Shown: positions 25,217-33,480 of the stretch, piece after piece
Position numbering within the stretch: the first letter of the stretch is position 1
Layout of the letters: each line of letters starts with the position of its first letter
Source of the DNA: Cyclina sinensis
Lineage: Eukaryota > Mollusca > Bivalvia > Venerida > Veneridae
Assembly (NCBI GenBank): GCA_012932295.1
Contig: JAAONU010000009.1
Location: 11,511,535 to 11,575,534 of the forward strand
Length of the DNA: 64,000 nt
Direction: 5' to 3'
Notes under the pieces: generated by a model
The model's database searches: none
What the model saw: the letters and a program-made list of their open reading frames with translations, nothing else
What the model was told of the DNA's origin: nothing
Translations under genes and position numbers: made by a program

Positions 25217-25575
25217 GTAAAACCAACATAGCTTATTGGAACATCAAAAATATCTCAAATTCCAGTGGTACGAAAAGTCTATGCTTTTTGCGATTTTCCA
25301 AATGGATTAGCTCTTTGTCCGAGATTTTTCACTCGCATTCTCAAACCAGTGTTTTCAAGACTTAGAAGCCTGGGACATTCTTGTTCAGGCTTTATTGATG
25401 ATAGTTTTCTTTGTGATAAAACTAAACCTGGGTGTTTTCAAATTGTTAACGACACAGTTCATCTGATGTCATCATTAGGCTTTACTGTAAACAAAGAAAA
25501 ATGTGTTTTTAACTTTTTATCCCTTCCAAGGAAATGGTTTTTCTTGGTCATACACTGATACTATCAAGCATTTTT
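25217..25575 (+). pseudogene. Reverse transcriptase fragment, DIRS-like retrotransposon
   Basis: Reading LLEHQKYLKFQWYEKS at 25232-25279, then after a frameshift YAFCDFPNGLALCPRFFTR, LKPVFSRLRSLGH, GFIDDSFL (the catalytic YxDD-type box, here F-I-D-D), HLMSSLGFTVNKEKC and, after another frameshift at about 25532, KEMVFLGHTL. The order matches RT fingers/palm blocks of DIRS-like elements (PnGLa.aPR.FT..lKPv; iDD; LGF..N.eKs). Only about 110 residues remain; no RNase H, integrase or recombinase follows. It ends shortly before a second copy of the TIR end. Confidence 0.75.
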
Positions 25576-25651
25576 GCCGACTATCTAGCACAACATTTAA
25601 TTTAATAATATCTAAGCATTTCACTGAGAAAAGTTGACTTTTCGAAGAAAA

Positions 25652-25842
25652 ATATACTTGTGTGAGTCTTTTTCTAAAAAAATGTAAATGTATGCTTGTG
25701 GTCCATTTTTTGACTTGTGTTGCAGTCACACAAGGAAATGAGTCCAGATGGAAAGGTAATGAGTTTCTGTGACAATTTTTGGTGTCTATTAATAATTGCA
25801 GCGAAAGCATGTTGGACTCTATGCTCACTAGGACACCTTTGG
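25652..25842 (+). repeat. Second, internal copy of the element's left end
   Basis: About 190 bp parallels 23775-23980: ATATACTTGTGTGAGTCTTT, ATGTATGCTTGTG, a GACTTGTGT/GCAGT/CACACAAG palindrome, GAGTTTCTGTGACAATTTTTGG, GTTGGAC and GGACACCTTTGG. It lacks the first 10 bp (GACTTTACAG) and is more diverged than the outer copy. It suggests an older or nested copy of the same element, or duplication of the left end. Confidence 0.75.
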
Positions 25843-25850
25843 ATTTTTTC

Positions 25851-26590
25851 ATGTCACCGACCGAAGTCTTTGGTGACATATCTGTTTGTCTGTCTGCTTG
25901 TTCGTTACGCATTTAAAAAAATCTCCTTTGAAACCACTGGCCTGATTTCCTTGAAGTTCAAGTAGAATGTTCCTTGATTGAAGCCCTTCGAAAGTTACAA
26001 AAATCAAGGTCATTGCCTCTAGCAGTCACCACCAAAACTTGTTGGACTTTCAGACAAATCTGACAAAAATTTAGTGATGTCTGACAAAAATTTAGTGAAT
26101 GTCAGACATTTTGTCTGACTACAGATATTCAAATTTACTTTATTGCCTCAATATTTGTCTGACTGTTTAACTTATTGTCTAACAACAGTTAAAATTTGTC
26201 AGACAATCTGTCAGAAAAGTGAATTTGAGTTTTGGTGTTGTCTGTTCTATGTTAAGGTCACACATGGAGGCCAAAGATCAAAATCTTAAATTATCTTTGT
26301 TATTTATTATCGGAATTTCATCAAACCATACAGGAATATTCACTAAAATATGAAGATGTGTTGCATGCATGATCCAGGGTCCTTATATCTACAGGTCAAG
26401 GTCATGCAACGAGGTCAAAATCTAAAATCTCAATATCTCTGTTATTTATATTTGGAATTTCATCAAACTTTACAGTACAGGAATGTTCACTACCATGAGA
26501 CAATGTGTTGCACATATTAGTTCTATATCCCAAAGGTCAATGTCACTTTAAAGATCAAAGGACAAAATCTTAAATTCTCGGAACCAACTC
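25851..26590 (+). mobile_element. Element L head (ATGTCACC) with tandem core, no tail seen
   Basis: Hairpin ATGTCACC-GACCGAAGTCTTT-GGTGACAT at 25851-25879, then CTGTTTGTCTGTCTGCTTG. The core includes CTCCTTTGAAACCACTGGCC, CAAGTAGAATGTTCCTTG and, after an inserted MITE, units with CTTTGTTATTTAT, GGAATTTCATCAAAC and GGTCAAGGTCATGC. The plan matches the other hairpin families. The 3' end is not recognised and is probably lost. Confidence 0.55.
26030..26237. mobile_element. Miniature inverted-repeat element with CACCAAAACT ends
   Basis: The 10-bp ends CACCAAAACT (26030-26039) and AGTTTTGGTG (26228-26237) are perfect inverted copies. Inside are repeated GTCAGACA/TGTCTGAC blocks in both orientations, so the 208 bp could fold extensively. 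No coding frame. It lies within the L core. Confidence 0.6.
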
Positions 26591-26674
26591 GTATAACCTA
26601 GATTAAACACTGCTTATTAAGGCTAATTGATATCGCGTTAAAGGCATTCTATAAATTTAATTTTTTATTTCAGA

Positions 26675-26790
26675 ATGGACATTTACTGGAGTAGACTTCC
26701 TGGTTTGCCACGCAAGTTGTATTGGCCAGTTAGAGTGGTTAAGTGGGAACACCCCAAACTGCAGGTGTTCTGTAATTCAGACAATGCCCT
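26675..26790 (+). CDS. Candidate first coding exon of the TIR-element gene
   Basis: A strong acceptor (TTTTTTATTTCAG, exon from 26674) and a strong donor (CCCT|GTAAGT at 26790) bracket 117 bp. An ATG right after the acceptor opens a frame of 38 codons (MDIYWSRLPGLPRKLYW...), ending in phase 2. A second frame is also fully open (WTFTGVDFLVCHASC...), so the frame is not certain. The first fits in phase with the next candidate exon at 27314. No domain is recognised. Confidence 0.4.
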
Positions 26791-27313
26791 GTAAGTATAT
26801 ATATATATGCTAAAATTGTTACCATTTTTATCAATATATTAATTTCCTAATTTTTTGTTGTAAAAATCTGAAAGCACATTCAATATGAATTAACAATAGC
26901 AATTAAGTTATCAAATAATTTGAAATTAAACAGTGTACTGGCTCATAGACTTTAGTTAGGAGTGTACAACACTATTCAAACAATGGAAATCGAAAATTGG
27001 CTTCTTTTGAAAGGCTGTAGTTAGAAGAGCATGACACTTATTTCAGAACAGAAAGCTTTTTTACACCAAGCTATCTTTTCTGATACATTTGATTACAAAT
27101 TTATGGTTTTGTGTTGATAAATAAATGCTGCAAGTGGTCCCAAATCAGTTTCACGGGACAGTGCGGTACCCGAGGTCGAGAAAATACAGATTATTTGTCT
27201 GATTTTGCACTCCTTCTAATATATCTGCCTTTGTTTTACATTACCATGATGTCACAGAAAATTCAATGCATTTCGATAGAGGTAATTTTTTGTTGTAGCT
27301 TTAAAGTTTCCAG

Positions 27314-27369
27314 AGATCAGCTTGTTTCTTTTCCTGGACCAATAAAAGAACTTGAGCAAGAGGGAATTG
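27314..27369 (+). CDS. Weak candidate exon 2 of the TIR-element gene
   Basis: Acceptor TTTAAAGTTTCCAG precedes 56 bp that read DQLVSFPGPIKELEQEGI when joined to the previous exon's phase. The donor ATTG|GTACTA is poor. It would leave one base, which fits the next exon (G+AA = E). I include it because phases agree on both sides, but the splice signals alone would not justify it. Confidence 0.25.
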
Positions 27370-29034
27370 GTACTAATTCAGTTAAAGTTGTTTGTTTTAG
27401 TTGACTTATTGTTTTTGCATTTTGCTTACCTAAGCTTTTGTGGAAATGTACTAGTCATTTCTTTCCCTTGCCCCCTCCGGGATCGGCATGGGAAAAGGGA
27501 CATGTTTTGTAATTTTTTTTACCCCTGCAGGGCAGGGAAGTATGGTGGTGTGTTTGCTGTATGACATTGTCTGGCAGAAGATCATTAAAGAGTGATCAAA
27601 GGGCGGACTTGCGCTTAAAAACTTCCCCAGTGCAGGGAAAATGGCGGGAGTTGGAAGAAAAAAAATTAATTCTCTACTCCCCGGAAGGGGGACAATTGAC
27701 TAATACATTAGTAAAATGATATTTAGGTTATTTCGTAATTTGCTGTACCCTTTGTTTCTTGATGATGGCTTACATATACATACAGTAAAACCTATATCTA
27801 GTTATCACCTAAGGGAAACCAAAACATAGCCATTACATTTATGAATACATTTAAGAAATTGGGACACCATTAAGTGACCACATTGGACAGGAAAATGCTG
27901 TATGAAGGTGACTGCTTACACAGGTTATACTGTATGAAGTGTAATACAGTTCTGTTCAAAGCTTTTTCAAACAATTGAAAACCTGGTGTTCTGTTTTTTT
28001 AAGCGTAGTGTCTTGTATGTTTTTTGCTATGGTCACATTATGTGGCAGTGGCAGGTCGATGATAAAACAAACAGGTTTTAGTATTGGCCGGCGACAGTTA
28101 CTGTTTTACACTTTACTTAGTTCCTGGTCACATATTGGAAAGGCGCAGCTTGATTTATTGAAAATGCAAAGATTTTGAAGTTGGATGGCGACCTTGCATG
28201 CGCTTGTCCTGCAGCAGTCAGGGACCCGTTCTGGGACCGTCCAACTTATGAATGACAAATTTAAACAAAATAATCTGACAGCCACCGTCATTTATGTGAC
28301 TGGAGCATAGGAATTTCAGCTCTGTCATTTGTTGATCTTAAGATGACGTTAAAAATGTTTTGTTTGTGGAAAAACATATCTACATATCTACATCTCTGCT
28401 GAGGAATGAATTATGTGATATTCCTACTGCAATGAATAATACTATCAAGGCTTGAAAATGACACATATATGGCCAGTAACATATTATAATTATACCTCGC
28501 ATTTATCTACTATAGTAAACTCCCATAGATGAAGAAAGTGTTAATTTTGAGTATCAGTGACATTCTCTGTTCTTGTAACACCTGGCCGAAAGAAAAGCAA
28601 TGTCTGGTCATGTGACCACCCTGATATTTTAAATGTCATAAAGGGGCAGGTAATCGTGTCAGTATTTTTATGAAATACTTACTTTTCACATACATCTACA
28701 ATAAATTAGATGATTCGGTATAATAAAATAAATATCTTACGGCTGCATGTATGGCAGTAATAATATGAACCCTTGAAACAAAATGTCACCACTCGGCTGA
28801 CGCCTTGTGTGACGCCTCATGTGACATTTGTTTCTCAGATTGACATTATCACTGTCATACCTGCTGACATAAGATATTGATAAACTGTTGTGGTATATGT
28901 AGCTTTAATGTAGAATGTTGCCATATCATACTATAAAAATACCCTGTTATTTTGTGCACCAGTACCAAACTTGTGTTCAGTTTGCTAAATGATATTTGTT
29001 TCAACTAATTCTAACATTGTCTGATTTATTTCAG

Positions 29035-29103
29035 AAATTTTAAAGAAGAAAAAGCTGTATACAACACTAGAGGCATTTAAAAAAGACCTCCGATGGGCTA
29101 ATG
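29035..29103 (+). CDS. Candidate exon 3 of the TIR-element gene
   Basis: Acceptor TGATTTATTTCAG and donor AATG|GTGAGT. The open frame reads ILKKKKLYTTLEAFKKDLRW then A-N, a lysine-rich amphipathic stretch, ending with one extra base (phase 1). Joined to the exon at 29564 this gives D (G+AT) followed by LEQNEQHDSS, so the two exons are phase compatible. No domain assigned. Confidence 0.5.
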
Positions 29104-29563
29104 GTGAGTGTTTTAGAAATGGAAAAGCAGAAGGATATAAGTATGTGCTCACAATTGCATAATAATATGTCCAGTCTGTCAAATGGAGTCACACTGATTG
29201 ACTGCAGTTATAATATTATAATATTTAATTCACTGCTGCTAGTTGGAGTGGCTGTTAGGCTGAGACTGATGGCAAAAGTAAAACCCCTGCGCCACTATAG
29301 AGTAGTTGCTACTTATTCTGGTTGTTTTTTGGCCTATTTCTTGGTAGACAGAGCTTCATGAAAAGTTCGACATTTTGTGGATGGTTAATTTCATTGACAA
29401 GTAGTGGTTTGGTCCAACTGCAGGCCTGCCTCAAGACAAAGTTGTGGGTTCGGAAGTAATTGTTTGCATCACAGCATAATTCATTGCAGCTGAATTTTCT
29501 ACATTTAAAACTTGAATAAAAAAATTAAGCCTTTAAGAGTAAAATTCCTGTTGTCTATAACAG

Positions 29564-30049
29564 ATCTTGAGCAAAATGAGCAGCATGACTCCAGCAAGGC
29601 AGCTGTACATGAAGATCCAGGTGTTCAAGACAACCCAGATATTCAAGACGATCCAGGAGTTCAAGATGATCCAGTTGTTCAAGACAACTCTGGTATTCAA
29701 GATGATCCAGGTGTTCAAGACAACCCAGGTATTCAAGACGATCCAGTTGTTAAAGACGATTCGTGTGTTCAAGACAACTCAGGTATTCAAGATGATCCAG
29801 GTGTTCAAGACGATTTGGGTGTTCAAGACGATCCAGGTGTTCAAGACAACCCAGGTATTCAAGACGATCCAGGTGTTCAAGACAACCCAGGTATTCAAGA
29901 CGATCCAGATGTTCAAGACAACTCAGGTATTCAAGATGATCCAGGTGTTCAAGACAACCCAGGTATTCAAGACGATCCAGATGTTCAAGACGATCAAGGT
30001 GTTCAAGACGATCAAGGTGTTCAAGACGATCAAGGTGACAAATCTGTCG
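29564..30049 (+). CDS. Exon 4: acidic hexapeptide-repeat exon
   Basis: Acceptor TTGTCTATAACAG and donor GTCG|GTAAGG. The exon is 486 bp, with phase 1 at both sides, so it could be skipped or duplicated without shifting the frame. After LEQNEQHDSSKAAVHED it encodes 23 tandem six-residue units of the type G-V-Q-D-D-P / G-I-Q-D-D-P / G-V-Q-D-N-P. Its DNA is an 18-bp minisatellite (GGTGTTCAAGACGATCCA type). The product would be highly acidic, disordered and repetitive. The function is unknown. Confidence 0.6.
29620..30033 (+). repeat. 18-bp coding minisatellite, 23 units
   Basis: Repeated GTTCAAGAC followed by GATCCAGGT or AACCCAGGT. Units alternate in an 18/36-bp higher-order pattern (GVQDNP-GIQDDP). 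The period is a multiple of three and no unit carries a stop in the exon frame, consistent with selection on coding or with recent expansion. Confidence 0.9.
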
Positions 30050-30362
30050 GTAAGGAAGTTTTTGTTTGCGTCACAGCATTATGCGTAATTTATACAGCTG
30101 AATTTTGACACCTTATACTTGTATTACATATTAAGCCTTCAAGAGCAAAATTCAATCAAGAGACAATTGACAATATAATTTGTACATTTTGTGATTATTT
30201 ACGATTCATGTGATTGAAAAAGTCTTTTCTTACCTTCTTAATTATAAATTCGATTATTTCTTCAATCTTCATTAATTGGATCACAAGGTTCATGTTTATC
30301 TTTCATTTCTTGATGTTTCAAAATAACTCAAAACAATATTGCTGTCATGTTGTCTATAACAG

Positions 30363-30521
30363 ATCTTGAGCAAAATGAGAAGCGTGACTCCAGCAAGACA
30401 GCTGTACAAAAAGATCCAGGTGTTCAAGACGATCCAGGTGTTCAAGACAACCCAGGTATTCAGGACGATTCATGTGTACAGGACGACTTGAATGTATCAT
30501 ATGATCTGGATGTACAACATG
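30363..30521 (+). CDS. Exon 5: duplicated short copy of the repeat exon
   Basis: Acceptor TTGTCTATAACAG and donor CATG|GTAAGT. It reads LEQNEKRDSSKTAVQKDP, then four units (GVQDDP, GVQDNP, GIQDDS, CVQDDL), then NVSYDLDVQH. The N-terminal part and the flanking intron text are near copies of exon 4, so this is a tandem duplication of about 600 bp. Phase 1 at both ends. The 23 versus 4 unit difference shows that the array changes quickly. Confidence 0.6.
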
Positions 30522-30611
30522 GTAAGTCAGCAATACAGTTTGTGATGCCATTTTAAAGTGTAATCATGATTTTATACTATCATTTCTTTTGACTTAATAA
30601 ACTGATTCTTC

Positions 30612-30965
30612 TAGAACAGTCACAGAAGTAATTGCAGCATTAGTTTCAGTTTTTAGTTTTGATTATCAGAACTATGGCAGCGTAAGAAAATAATATTGAC
30701 AGTCACAGAAGTAATTGCAGCATAAGAACATGATACTGACAGTCACAGAAGGACTGCGATGTAAGAATATGATGACAGTCACAGAAGTAATTGAAGCATA
30801 AGAATATGATACTGACAGTCACCGAAGCACTGGCAGCGTAAGAATATAAGAACAGACACAAAATGATTATTGAAATTAGCCCCCGTGAGCAACTGATTCT
30901 TCTAGAACAGTCACAGAAGTAATTGCAACATAAGCATATAATGACAGTCACAGAATGATTTAGTA
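30612..30965. repeat. Tandem CAGTCACAGAAG repeats in an intron
   Basis: About seven degenerate units of roughly 36-42 bp carry CAGTCACAGAAGTAATTGCA then GCATAAGAATATGAT. A longer repeat also exists: CTTCTAGAACAGTCACAGAA occurs near 30608 and 30899, about 291 bp apart. The same GTCACAG/CTGTGAC motif lies at the inner edge of both TIRs and in 33341-33480. Confidence 0.75.
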
Positions 30966-31148
30966 TTGAAGCTATTTCTGTGAGCAATTAGATCTTTTAG
31001 AATAGATGTGAATGTTATGTTCTACATCCTCTTGAGTTTGTAGGACTGTTTTTGTGACCAGTATTGTGTCGAGTTCCAGAAAGTATCCTAAAATGAGGAT
31101 AACAGGAGTGCGGAAAATATTTTTAAAAAGTTGTCATTACCATTGTAG

Positions 31149-31283
31149 CTGCTGTGATGATGGAAGTCAGTGATGTGTCTGACAGTTGGAGTGACAGTTA
31201 TGAGGACAGCATGGACTGTGATGACAGTGGGAGAGATCCTGACTACAATTCCAATCAAAGTGAGGAATCAGTGTCGGAGTCAG
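31149..31283 (+). CDS. Exon 6: serine/aspartate-rich exon
   Basis: Acceptor CATTGTAG and donor TCAG|GTAAGG. With phase 1 input it reads AAVMMEVSDVSDSWSDSYED, SMDCDDSGRDPDYNSNQSEE and SVSES. Phase 1 output. It is acidic, low-complexity and probably disordered. Joined directly to 31681 it would read GDESGAKRVTASV and hit TAG, whereas the long open frame at 31681 is in another phase. Something is therefore missing between them. Confidence 0.5.
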
Positions 31284-31680
31284 GTAAGGGCATTTTTTAT
31301 GATATAACGGGGATTTTTTACATGTTGCGAATTCTTACTATTTGGTATTACGGTATGAGAGTTTTTACCCTGTCACCCATTTTTGTTTATATATTATCAA
31401 GCACTGAGAAAAGTTGAGTGATTGGTTTTAGGAATTGCCCTTGTTATGCTTATGTCTGCATTTCAATAATTTTGACCTACGGTAGCTTTTAACGTGGTGG
31501 GTTTTTTGCTCGCCATTTTCCGGTAATAAGATGGTACTGTGTGGGGTATTTCATAACTTTCAGTGATAGCTTTAGTTAAATTTAAAGAACTCGCCATTAA
31601 TTTTGTAAGATTTTCTTGAAACATGATAGATATCCTTTAAACATTCTTCTTGTTCAACATTTACTTGGCTTCATTTTCAG

Positions 31681-32259
31681 GTGATGAATCTGGCGCCAAA
31701 CGAGTTACAGCAAGTGTGTAGACATTTAGGGCATACTACAAAAGTGCACTTGAATCAATACAGAACCATGTCTCCATACATTGAACGGGTTAATATTGGG
31801 AAAATCTTACTAATGCAGGATTTAAATCTCCAGTCGAAGTTTGTAGGAAAAAAATTGGATGAGGTTGACTTCATGGAAATGTTGAAAAAAAACCAAACAG
31901 ACAGTGACACTCTACAAGATGAAGCTAGTACATCACAGGCCACAGATGACTTTGGGGACCAGGCTGAGGAAGCTATAATGGAAGAAACAGAGGATGAAGA
32001 GGAAAAAGAAACAAGGGGAGCCATTAAACCAGCAAAAGCCCAGAAGAAACAAAGACAGAGGTGGACGGAAAAGGAACTCGAGGAAATCTCTATGTATTTG
32101 GGAAATCACATTAATTCAAACAAGACACCAGCAATGAAAGACTGTATTAAGGCAAAACAAAACAGCTTTAAAAATGGTGGAGAGCTATACAAACGTCATT
32201 GGCATCTAATTGTTAAAAAGGTTTCTAACATGATTCTGAAAAAAAAAAAGGAGAAATAA
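31681..32259 (+). CDS. Terminal exon: tyrosine recombinase C-terminus plus SANT/Myb-like domain
   Basis: Acceptor TTCATTTTCAG, then 192 codons to TAA. Residues 1-60 read MNLAPNELQQVCRHLGHTTK, VHLNQYRTMSPY and KFVGKKLDEVDF. This is the end of a tyrosine-recombinase catalytic domain: LGH supplies the late catalytic His, and the Y in LNQYR is the candidate nucleophile. The pattern GH...H..YYR...KLL...GK.LDEI is known from uncharacterised animal transposon-like proteins. Residues 80-120 are acidic and disordered. Residues 124-192 (RQRWTEKELEEISMYLGNHI, KRHWHLIVKKVSNMI) look like a SANT/Myb-type DNA-binding helix set. The upstream Arg and Lys catalytic blocks are not found, and the phase does not match exon 6. 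The copy may be internally deleted, or a host gene may have taken up this exon. Confidence 0.65.
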   Translation: MMNLAPNELQQVCRHLGHTTKVHLNQYRTMSPYIERVNIGKILLMQDLNLQSKFVGKKLDEVDFMEMLKKNQTDSDTLQDEASTSQATDDFGDQAEEAIMEETEDEEEKETRGAIKPAKAQKKQRQRWTEKELEEISMYLGNHINSNKTPAMKDCIKAKQNSFKNGGELYKRHWHLIVKKVSNMILKKKKEK

Positions 32260-32291
32260 TTTGAGGACTAATAGTTTCAGTGGAGAATAAG

Positions 32292-32342
32292 ACCACAAAT
32301 CGTCACAGAAAAAAGACTCACACAAGTATATCTCTGTAAAGT
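32292..32342 (-). repeat. Short internal copy of the right TIR
   Basis: ACCACAAATCGTCACAGAAA joins directly to AAAGACTCACACAAGTATAT and CTCTGTAAAG. This is the two edges of the TIR with the middle deleted. Together with 25652-25842 it forms an inner pair of ends inside the outer pair. Confidence 0.65.
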
Positions 32343-32387
32343 TGCACAATTTTACTGTCCATCAGACGACTGTAAAAAGAAAACAAG

Positions 32388-32393
32388 AATAAA
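32388..32393 (+). terminator. Poly(A) signal AATAAA
   Basis: AATAAA lies 129 bp after the stop of the terminal exon and before the right TIR, as expected for the element's transcript. AT-rich sequence makes chance occurrence possible. Confidence 0.4.
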
Positions 32394-32505
32394 ATAATTC
32401 TGATAAGTTATGTTATGGTTTTATGTCACCCTATCGTTAGTGCCAGCCAATTTTACTTATGAGACACTTAAGATCTATGTTCCTCCCAAATCCTACCCAT
32501 AGCCA

Positions 32506-32637
32506 AATCGTCACAGGAAGCTATTGCCTCTTCATTTGGACTCGTTTGCTTGTGTGACTGCCACACAAGTCCAAAGATGCAGCACAAGCATACATTTTTT
32601 TTAGAAAAGACTCACACAAGTATATCTCTGTAAAGTC
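32506..32637 (-). repeat. Right terminal inverted repeat
   Basis: Reverse-complement match of 23765-23895, from AAATCGTCACAG through the palindrome GCTTGTGTG/ACTGC/CACACAAG to CTCTGTAAAGTC. The flanking C3 sequence does not resume here but at 33495, so another 0.86 kb belongs to a separate insertion or to an extended end. Confidence 0.8.
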
Positions 32638-32929
32638 CAGGCGTATAGAAGTCAATAACCATTAATATTTAACCCTTGTGGCCCACTAGGGGGCCGTATC
32701 AGATTAAGTCCCACAAAAAAGTTTAAAACATCCATCCTACAATGAATGCTCGATATGGAGCTCAAACCTTCCACCTGCAGATTTGAAAGAAAGCAATATA
32801 TGCATATCGGAAATCGCCACACTCAAAAAACACAGCCTCCCCACGCAGCGAAAAAGAAGAAAGAAAGAGAGAGTGCATGTTTTATATAAGCATGTCAATT
32901 CAAATAGGACGCCACAAACAATTAACGAA

Positions 32930-33040
32930 GAAGAGAACCTTTGGGGATACCGCCTTGGAACGGTCAGTGGCAAAACAAATTGCCACTGGGGGTTTAAACC
33001 AGGTTCTAGGGTGCAGAAGTCTCAACCACTAGGCCAACGA
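32930..33040 (-). mobile_element. Possible tRNA-derived SINE head
   Basis: On the minus strand, TGGCCTAGTGG at 33036-33026 fits an RNA polymerase III A box, and GGTTTAAACCC at 33000-32990 fits a B box (GGTTCGANTCC) with two or three changes. The spacing (36 bp) is a little short. A palindrome GCCACTG/TTTG/CAGTGGC-like stretch follows. No poly(A) or TSD was confirmed. Confidence 0.35.
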
Positions 33041-33340
33041 AGTGTATCGTATATGACTTGGCCATCATTATAATTTTTAATTAATAATGAAATAAAGCTG
33101 CAATGCTTATTCAACTTGATATGACCCACACATCTCTAAATTATTCATAGAAGGTCACTATGGTTTAAACGTACAGGTTGGAAAATCAGGAAAGTTGACA
33201 TTGTTGCTTAGTACTGAAAGGTGTTTGAATGCAATTTACCTGCTCGACCTTATAGGAATATCCTTGATAGACCTTTATATCGTATACGGAATCTGGGCAA
33301 AATATCACTATGTACTGTACTCTTTGGTTCAAATCAAAGG

Positions 33341-33480
33341 CTTCTGTGACGGGAAAGTAAACTCTTCTGTGACTGAAAACTAAAAGCTTGTGTGACTGCA
33401 GCAAAAAGCTGGTGCTGTAAATACAATTTTTGTGCAGTCACAGAAGAAAAATTTATTGTCACAGAAGAAAATTGTCACAC
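33341..33480. repeat. Cluster of inverted CTTCTGTGACTG / CAGTCACAGAAG motifs
   Basis: Motifs CTTCTGTGAC (33341), TTCTGTGACTG (33364), CTTGTGTGACTGCAG (33387), GCAGTCACAGAAG (33434) and TGTCACAGAAG (33458) run first in one and then in the other orientation, so the block can fold on itself. The same motif is in the intron repeats at 30612-30965 and at the TIR inner edge. Confidence 0.65.

Larger units (their letters stand above)
23765..32637 (+). mobile_element. 8.9-kb element with ~130-bp terminal inverted repeats and a tyrosine-recombinase-like gene
   Basis: The left end (23765-23895) and right end (32506-32637) are inverted copies of each other, starting GACTTTACAGAGATATACTT and sharing CTTGTGTG-GCAGT-CACACAAG, an internal palindrome, and CGTCACAG/CTGTGACG at the inner edge. 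Between them lie a promoter-like 5' exon, candidate spliced exons reading rightward, a minisatellite-coding exon pair, a terminal exon with a tyrosine recombinase end and SANT-like domain, and a poly(A) signal 250 bp before the right end. A DIRS-type fragment and a second, partial copy of the left end lie inside. Cut-and-paste elements normally have such TIRs; Crypton-type tyrosine recombinase elements normally do not. The pairing of gene and TIR is inference. Confidence 0.55.

Noticed and set aside
25517..25912. 131-codon minus-strand open frame
   Set aside because: It covers the antisense of the RT relic, the TIR-like copy and the L hairpin, so it crosses three unrelated elements.
28184..28260. 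Inverted AAGTTGGA / TCCAACTT pair as a transposon
   Set aside because: Arms are short (about 11 bp with mismatch) and unsupported by any other feature; chance is likely in an intron.
29533..29772. Minus-strand and second-frame open frames over the minisatellite
   Set aside because: An 18-bp repeat keeps several frames open at once. Only the D-D-P frame agrees with splice sites and phases on both sides.
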